Assembly (NCBI RefSeq): GCF_040954645.1
Contig: NC_092813.1
Span: forward strand, 16,346,136 to 16,410,135
From: Diabrotica undecimpunctata
Lineage: Eukaryota; Arthropoda; Insecta; Coleoptera; Chrysomelidae
Length of the DNA stretch: 64,000 nt
Reading direction: 5' to 3'
Each line of letters opens with the position of its first letter. Within the stretch, counting starts at the first letter, position 1. The translations under genes and the position numbers were made by a program. Positions 10,272 to 19,324 of the stretch are shown here, piece after piece. Below the pieces are notes generated by a model that was not told where the DNA came from, did no database searches, and worked only from the letters and a program-made list of their open reading frames with translations.

Positions 10272-11893
10272 ACATCCAATTATTGAAAAACGACACCATA
10301 CATCAGACAGTAAATAAAGAATTAAACAAAAATTTAGGAAATATCGACCACAATAGAATTAGCGAGTACGATGACATAAACGTTCTGTGGAAAACTATTA
10401 AAGAACAAATGAACAATGTAACGGAAAAACATCTAAAAGTAACACCTAGAAATAACAAACAGGAATGGATGACAAAAGAGATTTTACAATTAATGAACAA
10501 ACGAAGAGAATCCAAAGGAAAAAATGACAAGGACGGAGAATACAAAAGACTAAATAGAATAGTTCGAAAAAAAATAACCGAAGCAAAAGAGAAATGGCTG
10601 GAAACAAAATGCGTGGAAATAGAAGAACTACAACAAAGGCACGATTTTTTTAATTTACATAAAAAGGTAAAAGAGTTTACATCGACTACCAAGAGAACGA
10701 CTTTTCACACCATGCTGAACACGGATGGCAAACTGCTAGAATCAACGGAAGACAAACTGAAAGAATGGGAAAACTATATTAAAATTCTTTTTCACGACAT
10801 ACGAGAAGAACCAAGATTGGAAAATAACAACGAAGGGCCAACAATTCTGAAATCTGAAATCATAAATGCAATTAATCATCTTAAAACAAATAAAAGCCCA
10901 GGTCCAGACGGAATATACCCAGAAACGTTAAAATTAATCAGCGAAGAAAATATCGAAATATTTGTCCTTTTATTCAATCGCATTTATGATACAGGTAAAA
11001 TACCCCAAGATTGGCTGGAGTCAATATTCATCCCACTACCAAAAAAGCCAAACCCACAACACTGCAATGAGTTCCGTCTGATAAGCCTTATGAGTCATGC
11101 AGTAAAAGTCCTACTAAAAATCGTACATAATCGTATCTATAGAAAGTGCGAAACAATCATCGGAGACGATCAGTTTGGATTCAGAGCCGGCATGGGAACG
11201 AGAGAAGCCCTGTTCAGTTTACTAGTTCTCGCCCAAAAATGCTACGACCAACAGAAAGATATATTTATATGCTTTATAGACTTCGAAAAAGCATTTGATA
11301 GAGTAAGACACGACCTACTATTAGAACGTTTGCAAGAAGTCGGTTTAGATGGAAAAGACATCAAATTCTTAAAAAACTTGTACTGGAACCAAAACGCCAG
11401 AGTTAGGATCGAAGGTTCCACATCCGCAGAAGTAGAAATTAGGAGGGGAGTTAGACAAGGATGTATTCTGTCGCCTCTGCTGTTTAATCTTTACTCCGAG
11501 TTTCTATTTAAAGAAGCATTGGAGGATTCCAAAGATGGAGTCAAGGTGAATGGCGTAAATATCAACAGTATCAGATACGCCGATGATACAGTGTTAATTG
11601 CGGATTCCGACGTAGGTCTACAACGACTCATCGACAAGACCAACTCGACCTGTGAGCAATTTGGTATGAAAATAAACATTAAAAAAACCAAAGTGATGTC
11701 AATCCGAAAAAACCAAAACGTACCTCAACCTTGCACAATAAATGGGCACATTTTAGAACAGGTCAATAGATTTAAGTACCTGGGATGTTGGATCGATAGC
11801 AGCCTAAATCCTGATCTAGAAATAAGATCGAGAATAGAACAGGCCAGAAAATCTTTCGAAAAAATAAAAAAACTGATTGTGATTCTCGAATAA
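10196..11893 (+). pseudogene. Chimeric ORF: 25 Penelope residues fused in frame to RTE-like reverse transcriptase
   Basis: The 565-codon frame starts in the PLE (MLHRLTAIPMSKYNFE...IKQI, 25 residues) and crosses the insertion point in frame into the LINE. RT motifs follow: SPGPDGIYPE, FIPLPKKPNPQHCNEFRLIS, QFGFRAGMGTREALF, FICFIDFEKAFDRVRHD (motif A), GVRQGCILSPLLFNLYSEFL (motif B) and RYADDTVLIA (catalytic YADD). All catalytic residues are present. The frame ends at 11893 through a frameshift, after which the LINE's C-terminal region continues in another frame. The fusion results from the insertion and is not a native gene. BovB/RTE-like assignment is from motif order and the C-terminal region. 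Confidence 0.92.
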
Positions 11894-12362
11894 AACTCGA
11901 AATTCGACTACGTTTATCAAAATGCTACGTTTGGTCGACGCTTCTATATGCAGTTGAAACGTGGACCCTAAAAACATCAACCGTAAATAAATTGGAGGCC
12001 TTTGAAATGTGGATCTACCGGAGAATGCTCAAAATTTCATGGACATCGCATACCCCAAACGAAGAAGTGCTGCATAGAATAGGCAAGGAAAGAGAACTTT
12101 TTAACACAGTAACAGTTAGAAAAACATCATACCTAGGCCACATACTGAGAAATAATAAGTACCAATATGCCCAACTTATAGTGAAAGGAAAAATCGAGGG
12201 AAAGAGAGGCCTAGGAAGGAAAAGACTATCGTGGCTCAGAAACATCCGACAATGGACAGGGCTAAATTTTGAACAGCTAATAAGAACAGCTGAAGATAGA
12301 GAAGATTTTAAAATTGTAGTAGCCAACCTCCATTGAGGAGAGGGCACTTTAAGAAGAAGAAG
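10272..12362 (+). mobile_element. 5'-truncated BovB/RTE-like LINE nested in the Penelope-like element
   Basis: Flanked by the 10-bp duplication AAGCAAATAG (10262-10271 and 12363-12372). It starts in the linker before the RT, so the endonuclease is missing, and it ends in GAAGAAGAAG just after the ORF. A short tandem-repeat tail instead of poly-A is typical of the RTE clade. Two other relics in the window (16.5 kb and 62.2 kb) share this 3' end, which supports one family. Confidence 0.92.
11890..12336 (+). pseudogene. RTE-like LINE C-terminal region, after a frameshift
   Basis: From about 11890 the correct frame reads EIRLRLSKCYVWSTLLYAVE, then FEMWIYRRMLKISWT, YLGHILRNNKYQY and GKIEGKRGLGRKRLSWLRNI, the characteristic 3' region of insect BovB/RTE-like elements. 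The first ATG in this frame is at 11992. One indel near 11885 separates it from the RT frame. The stop at 12334-12336 is followed by only 26 bases to the GAAGAAG tail. Confidence 0.9.
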
Positions 12363-12372
12363 AAGCAAATAG

Positions 12373-12944
12373 CAGTAAACAATGGATACAACGAATAAAC
12401 AATTAATAAAATGTTAAATCAAAAACTACACAAGAAAGCCCTAAACTTAGTATTTCCACCACCAGAGAAAAAACCCAGTACCTTCTGCTCGATCACATAT
12501 ACAGGCAAAATATCAACAAAAATAGCCAAACACATAAAAAAGAAAGGAATAACACCAGCTTTCAGAACAAATAACAACCTAGGCAAATATATTAAAAACA
12601 ATAAGAGCCAACATAAAAAACACTTACACAGTGGTGTGTACAAACTTAAATGTGGCGACTGCCCAAAAAGTTACATTGGTCAAACAGGTAGAAATTTTAA
12701 TAAACGAATAGCAGAACATAAAAGGGCTTTCAATAATAGAAAAACAGATTCTACATACGCACTTCACCTTCTAGATCATAATCATTCTTTTAATGACGAA
12801 TTTAAAATTCTACACATTCAAAATAAAGGCCTTAAGCTATCTTTGTTAGAATCTATGGAAATCAACAAATTAAAAAACACAGATATAATTCTGAATGACC
12901 AGCTTGAGACAAACAGTTCTCCCCTCCTCAACCTATTTCATTAG
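12373..12944 (+). pseudogene. Penelope-like element C-terminus with GIY-YIG endonuclease, right arm
   Basis: It continues the PLE frame after the nested LINE. One TAA (about 12406-12408, CAA in the left arm) precedes the Met at 12411; from there 177 codons are open. The domain reads HLHSGVYKLKCGDCPKSYIG (GIY-YIG), RNFNKRIAEHKRAF and LLESMEINKLKNTD, ending LLNLFH. The GIY-YIG nuclease of Penelope elements is fused C-terminal to the RT and nicks the target. Together with 9594-10271 it gives an RT plus endonuclease interrupted by a LINE, one stop and one frameshift. Confidence 0.9.
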
Positions 12945-12981
12945 AGACTATAAAGTGTAAACCCATGCCAAAAACAGATCA

Positions 12982-13006
12982 CTTGAGAAAGGCAATCAGC
13001 CGAAAC
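12982..13006 (+). other. Hammerhead-ribozyme-like core, right arm
   Basis: CTTGAGAA, a GGC-AATCA-GCC hairpin and GAAAC in the 3' UTR of the Penelope-like element, identical to the left-arm copy. The pattern matches stem II and the GAAA box of a hammerhead; the CUGANGA box is degenerate and I could not place the cleavage site. Confidence 0.4.
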
Positions 13007-13084
13007 AGCTGTAGTAATAAGAATTTAAAATAAATTTTGTGGAAGTTTTGAAAACAAAGTTTTCAGTGTTTTATTGTTACAAAC

Positions 13085-13094
13085 AAAATAATTA
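13085..13094. repeat. Right target-site duplication of the Penelope-like element
   Basis: Second copy of AAAATAATTA; the old Jockey resumes immediately after it. Confidence 0.85.
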
Positions 13095-15200
13095 GTGATA
13101 GAACGGAAATCGTAGATATGTTAGCAGACCAATGCGAATTAAATTCCAGTTATGAAAATTACACTGACAATTTTAAAATTCATAAAAATAACGTAGAAAA
13201 AAAAAAACATATTGGGATTCGACGGACATAAGATTTACAACCTTAACGTTCCTTTCTCCTTCATAGAACTTGCTGAACCTTTATAATTTTATCTGGAGTC
13301 ACCAGGTTTTCCCATCAACTTGGTCAAAAGCAATAATACTACCGCTTCTTAAACTTCTTAATATCTTTAATCAATATTATATGTAAACTGTTAGAGAAAA
13401 TGGTAAATAAAAGGCTAAGATAGTTTTTAGAACAATAAAAACTCCTTATTCCACAACAAAGCGGATTTGGGCAAAATCGATCCACTATAGATAACCTAAT
13501 AGACTTAGTCAGGAATACATGAAGCATTTGCAAATAAACAAGATTATATCGCAGTCTTTTTTGCTATTAATAAAGCAAATGATAAAGCAAATAATGATAC
13601 TGTCTGGCGATTTAATATCATATCAAAATTGCACAATTGCATAATTGGAATATCAGAGGCAATATGTTAAAATTTATTTCAAATTTTCTTCAATCTCGCA
13701 GCTTCATAGTTCGATCGGACAACGTTAACTCAGATAAAAAAGTTTAAAAGAAAACGGAGTACCACAAGGATCAGTTATAAGCTCAACCCTTTTTCTAATA
13801 GCCATAAACGACATACTGCAACAATGCTCACCGATTGTTAAAGAAATATTTGACACTGATGACTTAGTTTTACTTGCCAAAGGAAAAAACTCTACATCTA
13901 TTTAAATATAAAAAATTTTAATTTTTAATATTTAAATATAAAATTTTTAATTTGTTTCACAAATAATATCAGATTTGTAGGTATGGTTTTAACCAAAAGT
14001 TCTGGAAAAAACATTAAGAAGAACTTAAAAAATTATACCAAGCAGGATTAAATTTTATGTAAACTATTTTCAGCAAAAACTGTTGAGTAAATCAAAATAC
14101 ACTATAAGATGTGTATAAATTTTTAGTCAGATCCAAACCCGACTATGGTGCGATAGTTTATTCATCAAGCAAAGTAACAGTATTGAAAACCATAAAAACT
14201 GTTCAAAACACAGCTCTACGAATAGCTACAGGTGCGTTTCGAACTACACCAGTTGAAAGTTTACAACGCTTAACAGGAGAACCACCCCTGAGTTTACGAT
14301 GCAAATACCTTCCTCTCTCATATGGTTCTAAAAAGATATACACTGACGCATCCAAATCTTCAGACGGTGTTGGTGCAGCCATCCTCACACCCAATACATC
14401 CTTAAAATTCAAATTCAATCCTATTACTTCATCATACGCTGAAGAGTTGTTTGCAATAGTACAAGCAGTTATCCACATAAAAAAATCGAAACAGACCCCG
14501 TCCCTCATAATAACTGATTGACTAAGTTCAATTCGCACTATCAAAAGTTTATATACCAATAATCCAATTGCCTCTATATTCAATCAGAAACAGAGATTCT
14601 AAATAATAATAAGATCACTGTTCATGTTTGTTTCATCATATTTAGGTATACAAGGAAATAAACAAGCAGATGAACTAGCCCGCTTAGCATCCTTCATCCA
14701 GGACTCCATTCTTATTAATGAGGTTTCTTCAGATGACTTCGAGTCAAAAATAAAATATAAAGTGTTAAGTGCGTAGCAAAATAAGTAAAGTGCATCACAA
14801 AATAAACTCAAGCAACTCTAACAATTAGTGAAACCGTGGCTCCAACCCACAGCGAATAGACACGACCAAGTGAGAATAACATGTTTGCGACTAGGACACA
14901 GTAATTTTACACATAAACACCTCTTTACGCGAACTGTGCTGCCAATGTGTGAAAATTGTCAAGTAATACTCTCCGTGAAGCATAGACTAACTCAGTGGAA
15001 AACATATGAAACAGCAAGAAAGAAGCACACTATCCCAAATAATATAAAGGAAGCCTTAGGAAAAAACATAAATATTAAAAACACAATAAGTTATCTTAAA
15101 GACTCCGGACTGTATTAATTATTGTAATTTTTCTTACTTTACCTGTATTGTATTTTATGTCGCTAATAACCCTTGTGGTTGCAGCGTAAATAAATAAAAA
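13095..15200 (+). pseudogene. Old Jockey-like LINE, segment 3: reverse transcriptase, RNase H and 3' end
   Basis: A heavily mutated continuation of 8264-8775. Recognisable pieces in order: IVDMLADQCELN, PQQSGFGQNRSTIDNLIDLV (RT), IFDTDDLVLLAK (motif C, FADD degraded to DTDD), FLVRSKPDYGAIVYSS and RIATGAFRTTPVESLQ (thumb). RNase H follows (IYTDASKSSDGVGAAILT, YAEELFAIV, LIITD, GNKQADELARLA). The C-terminal Cys/His region is CLRLGHSNFTHKHL...CENCQ. The last stop is at 15116-15118. An A-rich end (AAATAAATAAAAAAAG) near 15190-15200 is taken as the old poly-A tail. Many stops and shifts across all three segments show long decay. Confidence 0.82.
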
Positions 15201-16485
15201 AAGTACATTAGGGATTTAAAATCCACAACAAGTATTATTCTCTAAATTTGGTACTTGATGGCAGCTAACAATAAGAAAGAGACACATAGAATATCTAAAA
15301 ACACGAAGAATACTGAATTAAGTATGAAACGAAAATAATTAAACCAAAAACAAATGGATTTAATATTAGCAGAAGACAAACATAAAAGTCATAATATTTG
15401 AGAACACCGAAATAGCAGTAACTTGGGGGTACTTTTGGACGAAAATGAGAGATTTGAAAAAAACAATAAAACTATATAATTTAGTAAATAATATAGTGTG
15501 TAGAAAATCTGTGTATGTATCTGTGCGAAAGGAGATTCTATACAAGTTGATAATATAATTTAAATAAATATTGTGCAAAATGTAAACTTAATATGATTAC
15601 TAGCTGTAAATAAATATTTTAACTTTGCAGGAAAAATTAACATTTTTAGATAAACAAATCGATGCAAAAGGCAGTTGCGCATTAAAATAATACGAAAAAA
15701 TCTTTTTTTTTACTGCAAAAATGTAGCAAAGTAAAGCAAAAAACTACCCTGAGCAGAATAAAGATACCGAATAATTGCCCAATTTTGTCATGTTTTTTCT
15801 CTGTTACCCTCGGTTCCAGTCCCCTTTTATTTGACGTCTCGTACGTCAAAGTCTCAATAATAGCAACAAAAACAGGATCTAATGTTGCTTTGGAAATGCC
15901 TCTATATTCGTTTTTTATGGTTTTGTATTAGTCATCTCCCCAATTTTAATCAGCCGTTTAACGTCACAGTACGACGACACCCTTACGTCCCACCATAAAA
16001 GAGACAAAAATAACCAGAAGGGATATTAGAATCGTTGTCTTATAAGATACAACAGGGGCTCATTCACCAAATACGCCGTTCTCTTGCTGTTTTAAACACA
16101 CTATATTTCACTGTACAATGAAAATTACATGAAAATCCAAGCAGATATCAACATGTAAATCAAGAATATGTTCTAAGCAAAAATTTATAAAATTAATGAA
16201 TTTAAACTTATCAAAAGTTAATAGCATAATATTTAAAAGATAATTTATTTTAAAATATAAGAGGTAAATTTTAAACTAACACGAAAATTAAATAAGAAAT
16301 TAAACTACTAAGCAATTGCAGCAGCTGTTGTTAATAAATCGTCATATTTATTTTTTAAATTCGTTATCTCCGTATCGCTATTTTCATCTGAATAACTTTT
16401 ATCAATTATTAAAAATACTCAGCAAGAAAATTATTAAACATTCTTACCTTATTCGCAAACATCTATTTTGTAAATATACAGAATT
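15201..16485. other. AT-rich non-coding stretch, no feature recognised
   Basis: Only short ORFs without family resemblance. The part around 15790-16080 is somewhat less AT-rich and has repeated ACGTC words, but I recognise no element in it. Confidence 0.5.
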
Positions 16486-17470
16486 GTTTCTTCTTTAAGA
16501 TGATATCTTCTACTGAGAGTAGAAGACGTCAACTAGTCATAGCAGCTCGAAATTGATCAGCTGACGTTAGACCAGTCCATTTTCTAAGACGGAGAATCTT
16601 CCCAAGACCGTTAAAAGAGCTTCTGCAATATAATATCCCTCATCCATTCTTGCTTGTTTTCTTTTTTTTATTTAAGATTTTCACGTAAAAGTATGGTAAA
16701 AGACGTCTTCATTTCGTTTCACTATTTTATGCTGCTACTAGTGTTTTTAAATGTTTTCGCAAAATTCTTATTAAGCTTTGTTTTTACTTTTTCCAGGAAG
16801 TTGTTTTTCTTTGAGCCTTATTTTCTTGTGAATTATTTTGAATCGTATGTTGATATTTACAACTAATAAATTATGAGACGAGAAGACATCTTTTGTTTCT
16901 GTTCATAAAATCAACATTATTTCCCTCTAGTCTAGAGTATCACTGTGTGCTTTTCGTGTATAAAGTCTTCCTGGATGTAATTTTAAAAATGGATTTATTA
17001 CAACCATATCCGTGTGTTGGCAAAATTGGATCATTATTTCTTCTCTGTCGTTTCCTGTGATAACATTATGGTTAGTTTTTTTCAGTTTAAGTAATCTTCA
17101 GGAGTCAGATAGAAAGTTTCTATTGGATGTCAGTGCGTAGACTTTAATGATGTTTATATTAGAAGGAACTAAATTAATTTTCCATAACACATCTCTGTCT
17201 TATAAGGACGCCATTTCTATTTCTTGTTCATCTCCCGAATAAATGACATGGTCTTCATGTATAATTATTACTTCAGAAATTACCCATCTAACTTGTATGC
17301 ATTGCAGAAAATGATTTGCTATCTTGTCTGCTTGGTACATGCTTTGAATGTTCCACTTATTAATCCTTTAAACTTTAGGGACGTTTATAGGCTGACAGGG
17401 GGTCTCGGGGGAGTCTTCTCGTCCTCTCCCAATTAAAGAGTCCTCGGTACTTATCACCATTTCTTTTGGA
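16486..17470 (-). pseudogene. Internally deleted BovB/RTE-like LINE relic
   Basis: Minus-strand fragments in the right order for an RTE-like ORF. The 5' end has KWNIQSMYQADKIANHF and DHVIYSGDEQEIEMA. The endonuclease has INIIKVYALTSN, then FCQHTDMVVINPF and LKLHPGRLYTRKAHSDT. The linker has NKQEWMRDIIL, matching NKQEWMTKEIL in the copy at 10.46 kb. The 3' end (LRLRKWTGLTSADQFRAAM) and an AAGAAGAA tail lie at 16488-16500. The reverse transcriptase between linker and 3' end is gone, so about 1 kb remains of an element that should be 3 kb or more. Stops and shifts are scattered throughout. Confidence 0.72.
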
Positions 17471-18890
17471 TTTTTTTCCTGGATCGCCAGGAATATAGTA
17501 TCCTGGAGATATACTTACGGATCTTTTATGTGGTAGTCATCTCGTGGCTTTCAATAATTCAACGTGGTTAAAAAATGTAGCTCTTATACCAATAATCGTT
17601 GGGTTACTAGAGTTTGTAGTAGAAGGATATATAGTGACCCTTCTGCCCTCGAAGTCCTAATAGCCATTCAGGGTCGGAAGAAACAAGAGTTAGCCAAGGG
17701 AGATTGATAGGAAATATTAAAGACATTTTACTCAAGACAAGTTGAAAAAGAGTAAAATGTGAAGGCCCTTATGATCTGCAAGGTGCGTTTCATAAGAGTA
17801 TTGATACACTTTGTGTTCCCGCTTATACCTCGGAGTGTGGACTACAGACTGTATGGCTCGTCCAGCATGTCATAGCATTTTACAATGTACATACCTTAAC
17901 TTCATAGCCTGACCTGACAGAATTACTCCTGATACCAACAACAAGATCAGCAATGCCAATACAGCATGGTAATACAATTTTTTGTAACGGCTTATGATTA
18001 AATGTTAATTATTGAAAATATGATTACTGACTTGTAACTGGTTCTACCCATAATTTGGTAAGTAATAAAGAATAAGTAATATAAACACCAGTTATTGAGT
18101 ATATCCATCACAATCGGGGTTAGGTATATTTCAATTTTTTAAGCACTGAGTAGGTTGCAGATGTTTACATGAATCAATTGAAGTATTTAATGTATTATAC
18201 GGTAGAAGCGCTATATTGAAATGTACTCTACTGTATCAACATTTTTGATAAAATAAAAAACATTTGAAAATTAATTACAGAACATTTGTTTTTTTTTGGT
18301 CTAAAAATATGGTTTAGAAAAATTATAATAGTTTTAAGGATTATTGTAAAGGCATAATATTACATAATAAAAATGAGTGTAATTATGGTATATCTACTAT
18401 AATTATAGTATAGTTGCTAATAATGGCGCCACTGATGTTTGATTCAAATTTTATAACGCGTCACGGTATAGGGTTAGCAGTGACAAAATCGAATATATAA
18501 ATTTGGACGTAAAAATCAGGTAAAATTTCCGAACGCGATATTAGATCAAACCATCTGAACGTCCATTTAAAAATAAGCAAATCGGCATTTTTATGGATTC
18601 GAAAAAAATTATTAACCATACTGTCCGAAACATGCTGTTACCTAATCTGAGAAAATACACCAAAATTAATTGAAGAACATTTTCCTTGGAATTAATAGCG
18701 TAACCTAGCAAGTTGAAAATTTGATTGCCATTATGCGAAAAAATTTAAAATAAACATAAAATAATTACTCTTTATAAAGGTTCGTTTTTAGCCAAAAATA
18801 TATAACAAACATCTTACAGTAATTACCGTCTATATCTTTCTAGTAGCACCAACTGAAATATGCCTATCAATATATACTGAGTGAGTTTTT
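17471..18890. other. Non-coding; left part may be the relic's 5' UTR
   Basis: 17471-17560 is GC-richer (runs such as GGGGGTCTCGGGGG just inside the relic) and may be the 5' UTR of the minus-strand RTE-like relic. 17800-17930 contains CGGAGTGTGGACTACAGAC with no recognised function. The rest is AT-rich with no ORF of note. Confidence 0.4.
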
Positions 18891-18894
18891 TGTG

Positions 18895-19235
18895 CGACAG
18901 TGGTCTGTAATTCCATTATGGTATAGACTATCCAAAAAAGATATTTAGAAAAAATTTAGGTTGATATAATAATTCATATATAAAATAATATAATATATGA
19001 TTGATTTAAATAGATAGAAAAAATAAGATTCTCCAGGCTTGGAGAATATATATACTCCTATACGGTGATTAATAACTACGTGGTAAAGCAAACATTTTTT
19101 GAGTGGGACACACTATCTATTCTCTCATATTTCAATTATTCCTCTCTAATCACTGTTTTTACAATATGAAGTTTTACGCTTCTATATAGGATATTCATCA
19201 AATTTTGTCCATGTTTTATTTTAACATCGCTATGA
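18895..19235 (+). repeat. Dispersed repeat, copy 1 (inverted partner at 23985-24270)
   Basis: It shares with copy 2, in opposite orientation, TAATTCCATNATGGTANAGA near one end, TTAATAACTACGTGGTAAAG in the middle (19069-19091) and CATNGCTATGAAATAA near the other end (19223-19240). About 100 bases between the first two blocks differ. No coding capacity is seen. It may be a short non-autonomous DNA transposon; I found no clear terminal inverted repeat. Confidence 0.65.
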
Positions 19236-19324
19236 AATAAGCACCCTGGTAACAAAAAAAGCTCCTTACCAAGAAAATTTTATATATATACAAGGATTTC
19301 CACAGTTTTCACTGTATTCCTTCA

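Larger units (their letters stand above)
8776..13084 (+). mobile_element. Penelope-like retroelement with head-to-head inverted 3' arm, carrying a nested LINE
   Basis: The layout is 42 bases of unique sequence, an inverted copy of the element's 3' end (8816-9586, minus), a 5'-truncated ORF with the RT (from about 9594, plus), and the normal 3' end with GIY-YIG endonuclease (12373-13080, plus). The two arms are each about 771 bp once the nested LINE (10272-12362) is removed, and by eye differ at roughly eight sites. Such partial inverted or tandem copies are known for Penelope elements. A 10-bp target duplication flanks the whole. The N-terminal part of the ORF before the RT palm is missing, so this copy is not autonomous. 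Confidence 0.9.

Noticed and set aside
10196..11893. Single 565-codon gene
   Set aside because: The first 25 codons belong to the Penelope-like element and the rest to a nested LINE with its own target duplication, so it is an accidental fusion.
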